From positions 1 to 64,000 of the forward strand of contig JAJDZZ010000007.1 of the NCBI GenBank assembly GCA_022824405.1: 64,000 bases of DNA, read 5' to 3'. Of the stretch, positions 54,185-63,446 are shown in pieces; within the stretch, counting starts at the first letter, position 1, and every line of letters starts with the position of its first letter. The DNA comes from Opitutales bacterium (GTDB taxonomy: Bacteria > Verrucomicrobiota > Verrucomicrobiia > Opitutales > UBA2995). Below the pieces are notes generated by a model. That model made no database searches, was not told the DNA's origin, and saw only the letters and a list, made by a program, of their open reading frames with translations. The position numbers and the translations under genes were made by a program.

Positions 54185-55336
54185 TCAGCGGTCGACCTCC
54201 CCCAGCACGATGTCGATGCTCCCGAGTATGATCACGGCGTCGGCCACTTTATGGCCCAGGCACATGTGGCGAAGAGCGGTGAGGTTGACGAAGGACGGCG
54301 GACGGACTTTGAAACGATAGGGGATGGGAGTGCCGTCGGAAATGAGGTAGAAACCGAGTTCGCCCTTGGGGGCTTCGATGCGACCGTAGGCTTCTCCCGG
54401 AGCCGGTCGGAAAATTTTGGGCGCCTTACCCATGATATTACCATCGGGCAAATCCCGGATGGCCTGTTTGAGGATCTTTACACTTTCCCGCATCTCGAGC
54501 ATTCGGACCATGAAGCGATCGTAACAATCCCCATGCCCGCCAATGGGAATCTTGAAATCGAAGCGGTCGTAAATGCCGTAGCGGTCGACTTTGCGAATAT
54601 CGTAATTGACGCCGCTGGCACGGAGCATGGGACCGGTGAGGCTGAAGTCGATGGCTTCCTCCCGGGTCACTACTCCCACGTTCTGAGCGCGGGCTATGAT
54701 AATCTCGTTCTCGGTCAGGAGGGTTTCATATTCATCGAGAAAGGCGGGAAAGGCGTCGACAATCCGCTGGCACTCCCCCAACCAGCCTTCGGGCAGATCG
54801 CAGCGAACACCTCCGAACCGGATGTAGTTTACCATCATGCGGGCTCCGCTCAGGACTTCGAATAGATCGAGGATTTTCTCGCGTTCGCGCAAGGCGTAAA
54901 GAAGGGGAGTTCCGAGGGCGCCCAAGTCGTTGATGAAGAATCCGATGAGGAGGCAGTGGTTGACCAGGCGGGTGAGTTCACCGACAATAACGCGAAGGTA
55001 TTCGGCCCTTTCGGGAACCTCGATTTCAATCAGTTTTTCAGCGCTCAGGGCATAGGCCCAATTATTGGTCATTCCACACAGGTAATCCAGGCGGTCGGTA
55101 AACGGCATGGACATCGGGTAGGAAATGTCCTCGGCGATTTTTTCGTGGTTGCGGTGCAGGTATCCGAAAACCGGTTTCAGATCCACTACGGTTTCCCCAT
55201 CGAGTTTCAGATCCATACGGAAGACCCCATGGGTGGAGGGGTGGTGGGGCCCCATGGCCACCTCGAGAATATCGGCCCCCAACTCGTCTTTGCTGAGGTG
55301 GTAACCGCGAGGAGGCATTGTTTGGACGGGGCTCAT
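54185..55336 (-). CDS. nuoD: NADH-quinone oxidoreductase subunit D
   Basis: A 383-residue 49-kDa-type subunit. The quinone-site region [20 protein letters not shown] includes the conserved His, and [20 protein letters not shown] the Tyr loop. The C-terminus ends [14 protein letters not shown], the usual form in complex I. It is separate from nuoC, which overlaps its start by 4 nt. The next gene downstream is nuoI (24-bp gap); nuoE, nuoF and nuoG are missing at the place where they usually stand. Confidence 0.95.
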   Translation of the reverse strand: MSPVQTMPPRGYHLSKDELGADILEVAMGPHHPSTHGVFRMDLKLDGETVVDLKPVFGYLHRNHEKIAEDISYPMSMPFTDRLDYLCGMTNNWAYALSAEKLIEIEVPERAEYLRVIVGELTRLVNHCLLIGFFINDLGALGTPLLYALREREKILDLFEVLSGARMMVNYIRFGGVRCDLPEGWLGECQRIVDAFPAFLDEYETLLTENEIIIARAQNVGVVTREEAIDFSLTGPMLRASGVNYDIRKVDRYGIYDRFDFKIPIGGHGDCYDRFMVRMLEMRESVKILKQAIRDLPDGNIMGKAPKIFRPAPGEAYGRIEAPKGELGFYLISDGTPIPYRFKVRPPSFVNLTALRHMCLGHKVADAVIILGSIDIVLGEVDR

Positions 55337-55923
55337 GGCGATTGTCCCTCCAATTCCTCGCGCCTTTCCCTGGCGCGTTGCAGAACGTCCCCGTGAGGAG
55401 TAGGTTCGTATTCGTAGTCATTGGGAGGGACGTAATCCTTGCGCATCGGATGGTGTTGAAAAGCCTCCCACATGAGGATGCGACGGAGGTCGGGATGACC
55501 TGTAAAGTGAATGCCGAAGAGGTCGTAGACCTCCCGTTCCATTAATTCGGCCCCCCGGTAATGGGGAGTGAGGGAGGTGACCACCGGGTTTTCCCGGGAA
55601 TGGACGCGCTGTTTCAAAATGAAGGGTCCGGTTTTCTTCTCCATGGAATAGAAATGGTACACCACCTCCATTTTTTCCGGGGAAAGGCTGGTCTTGACCA
55701 CCATTTTTCCCGCCTCGTTGCGGACTCTGGTTTTTTCTTCCTTCTCGAGGTAATCGACGCCGGAAACACAACTTAGATAATCCAGGCGATAGGCGGGATC
55801 CTCTTTCAGCCAGGATACCACCTCGTCCACCCTTTCCGGGGACAGGATAAGGCTTCCCGAAAAATCGTCCCATTCGAGTTCGGGAAACCGTCGGATTACC
55901 CCTTGATGGTCTATAGCGCCCAT
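55333..55923 (-). CDS. nuoC: NADH-quinone oxidoreductase subunit C
   Basis: About 196 residues if started at the ATG at 55923 ([17 protein letters not shown]). The open frame from 55992 would overlap nuoB by 28 nt and add 23 residues. It is the 30-kDa-type subunit: [18 protein letters not shown] and the signature [21 protein letters not shown] (split here as [12 protein letters not shown] and [17 protein letters not shown]). It contacts NuoD and NuoB in the peripheral arm. The stop overlaps the nuoD start. Confidence 0.93.
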   Translation of the reverse strand: MGAIDHQGVIRRFPELEWDDFSGSLILSPERVDEVVSWLKEDPAYRLDYLSCVSGVDYLEKEEKTRVRNEAGKMVVKTSLSPEKMEVVYHFYSMEKKTGPFILKQRVHSRENPVVTSLTPHYRGAELMEREVYDLFGIHFTGHPDLRRILMWEAFQHHPMRKDYVPPNDYEYEPTPHGDVLQRARERREELEGQSP

Positions 55924-55964
55924 ATACCCAATCGTCGTCTCAATGGTTATAGCGGTCGGGTCGC

Positions 55965-56642
55965 CTATCGGGCCGGTCTCCCTTTGGGGCATCCGTCCTC
56001 TACATTGGGGTTAGCGGTCGGAGGTGTCCAAACATCCGGATTGAAGGGAGGAACAAGATCATCGCCCTTCAGTTCGGGCACCGGATAAACCCGCCTGCCA
56101 TCCGCATAGGCTGGATTGGTAATGTTTCTTCCCAGGGATTTTTGTCGTTTGATTTTCTCCTGAAGGGTCATCAAGGAGTGGAGCAGGGCCTCCGGACGGG
56201 GGGGGCATCCGGGAAGGTATACATCGACGGGGATGTACCGGTCGATCCCCTTCAGCACGTTGTATCCTTGTTTGAAGGGTCCCCCCGATATGGCGCAGGC
56301 ACCCATTGCGATGACATACTTGGGCTCGGGCATCTGATTGTAGATCCGCACCACTTGCGGGGCCATTTTTTTGGTAACCGTTCCCGAAACGATCATGAGG
56401 TCGGACTGCCTGGGGGAAGGTCGAAACACCTCGGCTCCGAAACGTGCTATGTCGTGGCGCGACCCGGCCGTGCCTATCATCTCGATGGCGCAGCAGGCCA
56501 ACCCGAATTGCAGGGGCCATACCGAATTGCTCCGGCTCCAATTATAGATCCAGTCCAGCGAGGATAGAATAACCCCGGCTTTTGCGGTCGCCTCGGGTGA
56601 GAGGTCGACTTCTTTACGATCTGACAACTCGGGAGAGTTCAT
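55965..56642 (-). CDS. nuoB: NADH-quinone oxidoreductase subunit B
   Basis: A 225-residue subunit holding the terminal cluster N2. The ligands are the tandem Cys50-Cys51 ([13 protein letters not shown]), Cys116 ([11 protein letters not shown]) and Cys146 ([12 protein letters not shown]). It reduces quinone at the interface with NuoD and NuoH. The C-terminal 50 residues are Pro-rich and less conserved. It lies between nuoA (4-bp gap) and nuoC. Confidence 0.95.
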   Translation of the reverse strand: MNSPELSDRKEVDLSPEATAKAGVILSSLDWIYNWSRSNSVWPLQFGLACCAIEMIGTAGSRHDIARFGAEVFRPSPRQSDLMIVSGTVTKKMAPQVVRIYNQMPEPKYVIAMGACAISGGPFKQGYNVLKGIDRYIPVDVYLPGCPPRPEALLHSLMTLQEKIKRQKSLGRNITNPAYADGRRVYPVPELKGDDLVPPFNPDVWTPPTANPNVEDGCPKGRPAR

Positions 56643-56646
56643 TGCG

Positions 56647-57012
56647 TTATTTCCATTCCAGGCAGCCTTTGAGCCATAAGTAAACCAAACTTTCGGCCAT
56701 GATTAAAATAAAGATCCCCATGGCCAGAAATCCGCCAAAACCGATGTCGGTAAACGCGGTTGCCCATGGGTAAATAAAAACGGCCTCGATATCGAAAATT
56801 ACAAAGACCAGGGCGTAGAGGTAGTATTGCATCTTGAACTTTCCCCATGCTTCCCCGGTCGATTCCAAACCGCACTCGTAGGTTGCCTGCTTCAAGGCGC
56901 TCGGTTTCTTCGGGCAAATCAACCTCGCGATAAGGATGGGAGTGCAGGCCAGGACCAAACCGGCTACGGCAAAGGCCACCAGGGTCATGTAATCGATCCA
57001 GATAGAGGACAT
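56647..57012 (-). CDS. nuoA: NADH-quinone oxidoreductase subunit A
   Basis: A 121-residue subunit with three helices. [20 protein letters not shown] contains the conserved Cys-Gly loop (E-C-G) that closes the quinone cavity, and [18 protein letters not shown] holds the conserved Asp-Glu pair. The start at 57012 is preferred to a frame on the same strand at 57049 that is in another phase. It begins 41 bp after nuoN of the upstream cluster, so the two clusters may share a transcript. Confidence 0.95.
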   Translation of the reverse strand: MSSIWIDYMTLVAFAVAGLVLACTPILIARLICPKKPSALKQATYECGLESTGEAWGKFKMQYYLYALVFVIFDIEAVFIYPWATAFTDIGFGGFLAMGIFILIMAESLVYLWLKGCLEWK

Positions 57013-57053
57013 GGCAAAAACGATAGATAGCTGTTTGGAGCAGGGTCAAACTT

Positions 57054-58586
57054 TCAATACTGACTCAGACTGCTCAGCGGTCCCGGATAGAGGCCGAGGA
57101 GCAGGATCAACAGAGCCAAGCCCCCCAGGATAATTTTCCCAGCCAAGCCGAGTTCGGGCCACACCTTGGGCCGCGGGGATGGTTCATCTTCCAATCGAGA
57201 TAATTTCCAATCCCGGAAGGTGGCTTCTTTTATCCAGCCGAAATAGTAGTAGATGGAAAGGACCACACCGATAACCGCCACCCCCAGAAGTCCATAAAGC
57301 TGCGCTTTGAAGGCGGCGTAAAAGAGGAGGAACTTTCCGACAAATCCGGCCAGAGGTGGAATTCCGGCCAGGGAGGCCAGACCCAGGGCCAGGACTCCCC
57401 CCAGAAAAGGATTTTCCCTGGATAAATTCCGATAGACATCGATCGGCTGGATGTCGTCCCTGCCCCCTTCCGATACATGGGCCATTACACCGAAGACGGA
57501 AAAGGTCGCCAGAAGATACGTGACCAGGTAAAACACGATGGCGTTCCGCGCCTCCGGTATGGCAAACATGGCCACCACCCCAATGAGGAGGTAGCCTGCG
57601 TGGGAAACCCCGGAAAGCCCCATCAGACGCTTTACATTGCGCATGGTCAGGGCGGCAATATTGCCAAAGAGAATTGTCGCCATGGCAATGGCGCTGAGGA
57701 CCGGAACCAGCAAATCGGCCATGGGCCGGAAGGGACCGCTTACCAGCGCCACCAGGACTGCAAATCCTCCCGCCTTGGAGGAAACGGCCAGGGCGGCCGT
57801 CACCGGAGTTGGAGCCCCCTGGTAGACATCGGGTATCCAGATCTGGAAAGGAACCGCGCCAATCTTGAAGGCTATGCCCGCCACCACCAGCAATACCCCA
57901 GTCCTCGCGATCGAATTGTCGCTGTTGAACTCCAAAAATTTACCCAACTCGTCAAATTTCAAGGCATTGCGGGCGCTATTCTCCAAACCGGAACTCTCCG
58001 CTATACCGTAGAGCAGCGCTATTCCCATAAGCAGGATAGCTGTACTCACCCCGCCCAGAATCAGGTATTTCAGACCGGCGGCCAATCCGTTGGAGAGGTT
58101 GCGGTTGTAGCTGACCAGAACATAAAATCCAACCGTGACGGTCTCGAGGGCGACGAACAACATCACGAAATGATTGCTTTGGGCCAGGAGCATGAGCGCT
58201 GCGGTGACCAATAACCAAATGGCATGGAATTCAGTCCCGGGCAGCGGGTTTTTCTTCAGGAAGATGCCACCCAGGTAGGTGACCAAAACCGAACTCACCA
58301 GAAAGAAGAAACGCATGATTTGCCCGAATTGGGAATGAACCAGCATTCCGGAAAAGGTTTCCCGGTCGAGCCGGTCATCGGTTCCTATCAGGGCCGTGAA
58401 AGCGACCAGGACCAATAGGAGTTGCCCCGTTATGGCCACTCGGGCCACCAGACGCCGGTCAATCCGGCGGCCTCCCAAAACGTCTATGATCAACAGACTC
58501 AAGGCCAGGACCACCAGACAGATCTCGGGAAATATGGAACCCCATTGATGGGTTGCGGTAAGGGCAAAAAAATGGCTCCAATTCAT
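57054..58586 (-). CDS. nuoN: NADH-quinone oxidoreductase subunit N (upstream cluster)
   Basis: A 510-residue antiporter-like subunit. The helix-5 Glu is in LFVALETVTVGFYVLV, the helix-7 Lys in AGIAFKIGAVPFQIW and the helix-8 Lys in AVSSKAGGF. It ends the visible H-I-J-K-L-M-N series of the second complex I cluster and is followed by nuoA of the downstream cluster after 41 bp. It is clearly a different lineage from the NuoN at 44920-46422: the alignable core is shared, but loops and the N-terminus differ. Confidence 0.93.
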   Translation of the reverse strand: MNWSHFFALTATHQWGSIFPEICLVVLALSLLIIDVLGGRRIDRRLVARVAITGQLLLVLVAFTALIGTDDRLDRETFSGMLVHSQFGQIMRFFFLVSSVLVTYLGGIFLKKNPLPGTEFHAIWLLVTAALMLLAQSNHFVMLFVALETVTVGFYVLVSYNRNLSNGLAAGLKYLILGGVSTAILLMGIALLYGIAESSGLENSARNALKFDELGKFLEFNSDNSIARTGVLLVVAGIAFKIGAVPFQIWIPDVYQGAPTPVTAALAVSSKAGGFAVLVALVSGPFRPMADLLVPVLSAIAMATILFGNIAALTMRNVKRLMGLSGVSHAGYLLIGVVAMFAIPEARNAIVFYLVTYLLATFSVFGVMAHVSEGGRDDIQPIDVYRNLSRENPFLGGVLALGLASLAGIPPLAGFVGKFLLFYAAFKAQLYGLLGVAVIGVVLSIYYYFGWIKEATFRDWKLSRLEDEPSPRPKVWPELGLAGKIILGGLALLILLLGLYPGPLSSLSQY

Positions 58587-58592
58587 TACGAC

Positions 58593-60146
58593 TTACTCCC
58601 TGTCGGGGTCCGGTTCCTCTGCCTGGGAAACGACAGCGATTACAGGGGAAAAGTTATCCCCCAGGGTTTTGTTCATCTCGTCGGTGAAAAGGCGGGGCCA
58701 AAACCCGGTAAGGATCAAAGCCGCCAGCAACACCAGCGCCGGCAACTTTTCGGCCATGGTGATATCCTTGACCTCATTATGCTTGAGATAATCGGCAAAG
58801 GCTTCCGAGGGTGGACCGAAAAAGATCCGGGCGATGGCCCGCAATCCGTAAACCGCGGATATGATGAGGCCCAATGCCGCCATGACCACAAAGGGCACGT
58901 GATAGTCCCACAGAGCCAAAAATATGGCAAATTCACCCCAGAAGTTGAGGAGGCCGGGTCCGGGCAGGGCCACACTGGCCAGTACCGCCGCGGAAAAAAG
59001 AGCGGCCAGGACCGGGGCCCGTCTGACCAACCCGCCCATATCCTCCATATTGAAGGTGTCGGTCCGGCGGTAGACGACGTGACCGAGCAGAAACAACAAA
59101 GCCACTGTCAACCCATGTGCCACCATCAGGATCACCACGCCGCCGGCGCCTAGAACGGACAGGCAGGCGACCCCCAAAAAACAGTAACCCATGTGCATCA
59201 CCGAACTGTAGCCGATCATCTGTTTCAGGTCCCGTTGGGCCAGGGTGACAATACCGATGATCACCACGCTGCCAAGGGCCAGCCAGCACATTTCCTCCCT
59301 CCAATGGAGGGCGCCCAGTGGAACCAGAGGCAGCGCCACCTGGAGCAATCCATACAAACCGAATTTCTTTAAAACGCCGGCGTGGAGCATCGCCACGGAT
59401 GTAGGAGCCGCGCCATAGCCTCGTGGCGCCCAGGAATAAAAGGGAAACAGGGATACCAGAATTCCGAATCCGAAGAGCAATAAGGCGAATATGATTTGCT
59501 GTGCCTCACCTTCGAGCGGGGCGCTGCTCAAAAACGATTTCAGCGTAATCATGTCAAAGGAATCGACTCCGCTTTTGAAACAGATGGCGAGCAGTCCCAC
59601 CAGGGAAATCATGGCCCCCAAGGTGAGGTAAACGGCGATTTCCATGGCGGCGATGTGACGATCCCGTCCACCCCAAACACCAATGCAGATGAAAGTCGGA
59701 ATGAGGGCCAATTCGTGGAAGAAGTAGAAAAAGAATACGTCCACCGAGGCGAACATTCCCATCGACCCGGACTGCATGAACAGCAACAGCATGAGGTACG
59801 GGCGTTGCGGCCGGGCCTCGCTTTGCAGGGCGTAGCTTCCGGCTGCGCAACCCACGATTCCAGCCAGGACGAACAACGGCATGGATAGACCGTTCAACCC
59901 CAGTTTGAGGGTTATGCCCAAGCCTTCCAGACCCGTGTCGAATGAACACAGGTAATCGTAGCCCGATGGGTCGATCGGTTGAAAATTCGACCACAGGACG
60001 AGAGAGGCCAAGGCGGGAAAAAAGAATCCTGCGGTGGCGAGGAACCGGACGGTCCTGAGGGATAGTTTACGGCCCACCAGCAGAATTAGGGCCATGGACA
60101 GCGGCAGGATTATCGCATTGAGAAGGAGTATATTATAACTGTTCAT
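58593..60146 (-). CDS. nuoM: NADH-quinone oxidoreductase subunit M (upstream cluster)
   Basis: A 517-residue antiporter-like subunit. Glu145 lies in YFFHELALIPTF and the helix-12 Glu in NFWGEFAIFLALW. In FGILVSLFPFYSW the position equal to the E. coli helix-7 Lys is Leu230, as in the second NuoM of the other cluster. A helix-8 Lys pair (GVLKKFGLYG) is present. The C-terminal 20 residues are acidic (SQAEEPDPDRE). It is located between nuoL and nuoN. Confidence 0.93.
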   Translation of the reverse strand: MNSYNILLLNAIILPLSMALILLVGRKLSLRTVRFLATAGFFFPALASLVLWSNFQPIDPSGYDYLCSFDTGLEGLGITLKLGLNGLSMPLFVLAGIVGCAAGSYALQSEARPQRPYLMLLLFMQSGSMGMFASVDVFFFYFFHELALIPTFICIGVWGGRDRHIAAMEIAVYLTLGAMISLVGLLAICFKSGVDSFDMITLKSFLSSAPLEGEAQQIIFALLLFGFGILVSLFPFYSWAPRGYGAAPTSVAMLHAGVLKKFGLYGLLQVALPLVPLGALHWREEMCWLALGSVVIIGIVTLAQRDLKQMIGYSSVMHMGYCFLGVACLSVLGAGGVVILMVAHGLTVALLFLLGHVVYRRTDTFNMEDMGGLVRRAPVLAALFSAAVLASVALPGPGLLNFWGEFAIFLALWDYHVPFVVMAALGLIISAVYGLRAIARIFFGPPSEAFADYLKHNEVKDITMAEKLPALVLLAALILTGFWPRLFTDEMNKTLGDNFSPVIAVVSQAEEPDPDRE

Positions 60147-60161
60147 TCACCGTCTCCTTCC

Positions 60162-62042
60162 TCAAAGAATCCCAAATGCGATAGCTCCCAAAATGAGCGC
60201 CCCGGCGGCAAACCAGTAGACGTAAGCGTGAATGCTGCCCAAGTGCAGCGAGCGGCCGAGAATTCCGAGCAGACCCACTATCCCCGCCACACCGCGCACC
60301 ATGAGGCCGTGGATAAGCAGTCGGTCCAGAAGAAAACTCAGCCCCTGGGAAAACGGGTCCTGGACCTTTTTCACATACCAGTCGTAGGCATCGTCGATAT
60401 ACAACCTGGCCGCCAAGGCTCGGAACAGGCCGGGCAGTTTGGCCTCCAAGGCATCCGTTCCCCTTTGGGGATTCCACACCCACCAGGCAATGAGGATGCC
60501 CCCCAAGGATAAAAGAGAGCCGGAAACGATCGTGTAGGTCCCGAAGGAACTTCCCCCCGTTGGTTGTCGGGGAATGATCCCTTCGAAGAAGTCGCCAAAG
60601 AACCAACCGTACCCACCGATGGCGGAAAGCACACCAAGAACCAGCAGGGGAACGGTCATGGAAAGGCCGGTTTCCTCCGCGCTTTCGGCTTGGTGCGATC
60701 GCGGTTTTCCAAAAAAAGTCACCAGGTAGAGCCTGCCCAGGTAGAGACCGGTCAAGGCTGCCGTGACCAATAGAATGATGTAGACGGGAAAATTCTCTTC
60801 CTTCGCCAGATGGAGAATAGCGTCCTTGCTGAAAAATCCGGACAAAAAGGGAAATCCTCCCATGGCCAATAGCCCCAGGGTAAAGGTGGCAAAGGTCAGC
60901 TTCATCCGGCTGGACAAACCACCCAGTTGGAAAATATCCCGCCCATGCCCGCAGGCGTGAAGGATGGACCCGGCATTCAAAAAGAGTAAGGCTTTGCCAA
61001 ACCCGTGAGTGGTAAGGTGGAACATGGCCGCCGCCGCTCCGGCGGTCACCGCCAACTGGCCTCCCTCCCCCCGGGTCCCGTCCTGTCCTCCCAACCCCAG
61101 CGCCGCCACCATGTAACCGAGTTGGGAAAGGGTGGAAAACGCCAAAATCTTCTTGATATCCTTCTGGCCGAAGGCGACGAGGGCGGCAAATACCGCGGTT
61201 ATGGTTCCAACCCACAGGATCACCTGCAACGCCCCCGAGGTCATGAGGAAATGAACCCGAGCGGTAAAATAAATCCCTGCCGCCACCATGGTCGCGGCAT
61301 GGATCAAGGCGGAGATAGGAGTCGGGCCCTCCATGGCATCGGGCAACCATACGTGGAGGGGCATTTGGGCCGATTTTCCCAACACCCCGCAAAACAACAA
61401 TAACCCCATGGATGTGGAAATCATCCCCGGTCGAGCTCCGGCTATGGCCTCCAATTCCACCAGGTCGAAAGTCCCGAACTGCCCGTAGATATACAGAATA
61501 CCCAACAAAAGACCGAAGTCCCCTACCCGGTTTACCACAAAAGCTTTTTTGGAAGCCGAAACGGCGGAGGGCCGATCGTAGTAATGGTTGATCAGCATGT
61601 AGGAACTGAATCCGACCAATTCCCAAAAAATAAACAGCAGAACCAGGTTGTCGGCCAAAATAATTCCCGACATGGAGAACATGAAAAAGGAAAGTCCGGC
61701 GAAAAACCGCGCCTTCCCCGGATCGCCTTTCATGTAACCCAGGCTGAATACCTGGACCAGAAATCCCACCACGATCAGAACCAGCAACATGAGGGCGGCG
61801 AGGTCGTCGAAATTCGCCCCGACCTCGAAGGACAAGCCCTCCCCCAGGGAGAACCAGGCATGGGCCCAGGTAAACCGAGCCCCCCCGTAGATCAACCACA
61901 GTCCGAGAATGGAAAAAACAGCGCCCGAGATTACCGACAATAACGAGGCCACCCGGTGCAGCCTGCGCAGGAAGCAGGCGATGATTCCCGCCGTGGCCAA
62001 CGGCAGGAGCAATAGTATCTGGGATAGGGTCGCGGCTTCCAT
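60162..62042 (-). CDS. nuoL: NADH-quinone oxidoreductase subunit L (upstream cluster)
   Basis: A 626-residue distal antiporter subunit of normal length. The helix-5 Glu is in LFIFWELVGFSSYML and the helix-7 Lys in GVLGKSAQMPLHVW. The lateral-helix and last-helix part after LYIDDAY (residue 547) is 80 residues, 26 fewer than in the NuoL at 49432-51438. That makes it a useful internal control for the downstream cluster. Confidence 0.94.
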   Translation of the reverse strand: MEAATLSQILLLLPLATAGIIACFLRRLHRVASLLSVISGAVFSILGLWLIYGGARFTWAHAWFSLGEGLSFEVGANFDDLAALMLLVLIVVGFLVQVFSLGYMKGDPGKARFFAGLSFFMFSMSGIILADNLVLLFIFWELVGFSSYMLINHYYDRPSAVSASKKAFVVNRVGDFGLLLGILYIYGQFGTFDLVELEAIAGARPGMISTSMGLLLFCGVLGKSAQMPLHVWLPDAMEGPTPISALIHAATMVAAGIYFTARVHFLMTSGALQVILWVGTITAVFAALVAFGQKDIKKILAFSTLSQLGYMVAALGLGGQDGTRGEGGQLAVTAGAAAAMFHLTTHGFGKALLFLNAGSILHACGHGRDIFQLGGLSSRMKLTFATFTLGLLAMGGFPFLSGFFSKDAILHLAKEENFPVYIILLVTAALTGLYLGRLYLVTFFGKPRSHQAESAEETGLSMTVPLLVLGVLSAIGGYGWFFGDFFEGIIPRQPTGGSSFGTYTIVSGSLLSLGGILIAWWVWNPQRGTDALEAKLPGLFRALAARLYIDDAYDWYVKKVQDPFSQGLSFLLDRLLIHGLMVRGVAGIVGLLGILGRSLHLGSIHAYVYWFAAGALILGAIAFGIL

Positions 62043-62043
62043 C

Positions 62044-62349
62044 TCAGTTCTTCAAGGCGCCCAGTTCCTGGACGTAGACGGACCGGCGCTTGCGGAAAAG
62101 CGCCACCAGTATGGCCAACCCGACCGCCACCTCGGCCGCGGCTACCGTGATTATAAAAAAGACGAACAGGTTACCGCCCATGGTTTCGGTAAACCGGGAG
62201 AACGCGACCAGGGCAAGGTTCACCGCGTTGAGCATCAACTCCAGACACATGAAGAGTATCAGCGCATTGCGCCGGATGAGAAGACCCACGAACCCAATGG
62301 CAAAAAGAAGGCCGCTCACCATGAGAAATTCATGGATTCCCAAGGTCAT
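62044..62349 (-). CDS. nuoK: NADH-quinone oxidoreductase subunit K (upstream cluster)
   Basis: A 101-residue three-helix subunit: [38 protein letters not shown] with the conserved Glu, and [20 protein letters not shown] with the second Glu. It overlaps nuoJ by 4 nt and is 1 bp from nuoL. Confidence 0.95.
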   Translation of the reverse strand: MTLGIHEFLMVSGLLFAIGFVGLLIRRNALILFMCLELMLNAVNLALVAFSRFTETMGGNLFVFFIITVAAAEVAVGLAILVALFRKRRSVYVQELGALKN

Positions 62350-62879
62350 TGCCGATGAGAGGCCTCCTCCCCGGAAGAATCTCTTGTCCGCTTGCCGATA
62401 TGGATCACCCCGAGCATGGCTATCAGGAGCAATACCCCCGCAAGTTGGACCGGCAGCATGTAGGTAGTGAATAGCTCGACGCCGAAGGACCTCGTGCTGG
62501 CGCCGACCGGCACCGATTCTCTCAGGGTCGCCAATGTAAAATAATCACCCCGCTTATACAGGACCAGGGCCCCGGCCACGAGCAACGCCCCCACCCCGAT
62601 TCCCGCGACCAAGCCCGGATAATTGGGCTTCCCGGAACGGGCCGTCTCCACGTCGAGTAGCATGACGATAAACAAAAACAAAACGATGACCGCTCCCGCG
62701 TAGACGGCCAACTGCACCGCCGCCAGGAAATAGGCCCCCAACAAAACGAAGAGGGCCCCTGTCCCGACAAAGGTAAGGATCAGGAGCATGGCCGCATTAA
62801 TGGGATTGCGGGTCAGAATTACCGTCCCGGCAGCCAATAGCGTAGTGAGGGAAAACAGATAAAACAGAAAGTCGACCAT
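62346..62879 (-). CDS. nuoJ: NADH-quinone oxidoreductase subunit J (upstream cluster)
   Basis: A 177-residue five-helix subunit. [20 protein letters not shown] and [20 protein letters not shown] are the conserved helices 2 and 3; the final cytoplasmic tail is polar. It is 18 bp downstream of nuoI and overlaps nuoK. Confidence 0.94.
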   Translation of the reverse strand: MVDFLFYLFSLTTLLAAGTVILTRNPINAAMLLILTFVGTGALFVLLGAYFLAAVQLAVYAGAVIVLFLFIVMLLDVETARSGKPNYPGLVAGIGVGALLVAGALVLYKRGDYFTLATLRESVPVGASTRSFGVELFTTYMLPVQLAGVLLLIAMLGVIHIGKRTRDSSGEEASHRQ

Positions 62880-62897
62880 ACCCCAATGAGCGCCTCG

Positions 62898-63437
62898 CTA
62901 GTGACGCTTGGCAGCCTCCTCCTCCGCCTTTTTCCTGTCCCACTTGAAGTGATTATCGGGCAGGGTTCCGCCCAATTGGTACAGTTTTTCCTTATCGAAC
63001 ACCATTGCTTCCCGGCTGTATCCGGAGATGGAAAATACATCCTGCAACCAAATTGCCTCCTCCGGACAAACCTCCTGGCAATAACCGCAGTAAATGCATC
63101 GCAACATATCGATTTCAAACTCATCGGGAGCCTTTTCGATGTGGGCATCCTCTCCCCCTGTTTCCAGCTCGCGCGAGGTTATGCGAATGGCCCTGGGCGG
63201 ACAGACAAACTCGCACAATTGGCAGGCCACACATTTCTCCCGTCCGTTTGCATCCTTAACCAAAGTGGGGACACCGCGATAACCCTCTGGAATATCCGGC
63301 CTTTCCTCGGGATACTGGAGGGTTACGGACGGACGAAAAAGGTTCCTCAAGGTTATCTTCAACCCGATGAGGATTTGCGGAAGGTAGGTCTTTTCCAGCA
63401 AGGACAGCGGCCGTCTCTTCAGTATCTTTACAGCCAT
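62898..63437 (-). CDS. nuoI: NADH-quinone oxidoreductase subunit I (upstream cluster)
   Basis: A 179-residue 2x4Fe-4S subunit: Cys69, 72, 75, 79 (CVACQLCEFVC) and Cys114, 117, 120, 124 (CIYCGYCQEVC). The C-terminal 20 residues (KWDRKKAEEEAAKRH) are short and mixed in charge, unlike the long basic tail of the NuoI at 53513-54160. It is 9 bp downstream of nuoH. Confidence 0.95.
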   Translation of the reverse strand: MAVKILKRRPLSLLEKTYLPQILIGLKITLRNLFRPSVTLQYPEERPDIPEGYRGVPTLVKDANGREKCVACQLCEFVCPPRAIRITSRELETGGEDAHIEKAPDEFEIDMLRCIYCGYCQEVCPEEAIWLQDVFSISGYSREAMVFDKEKLYQLGGTLPDNHFKWDRKKAEEEAAKRH

Positions 63438-63446
63438 GGTAATTCC

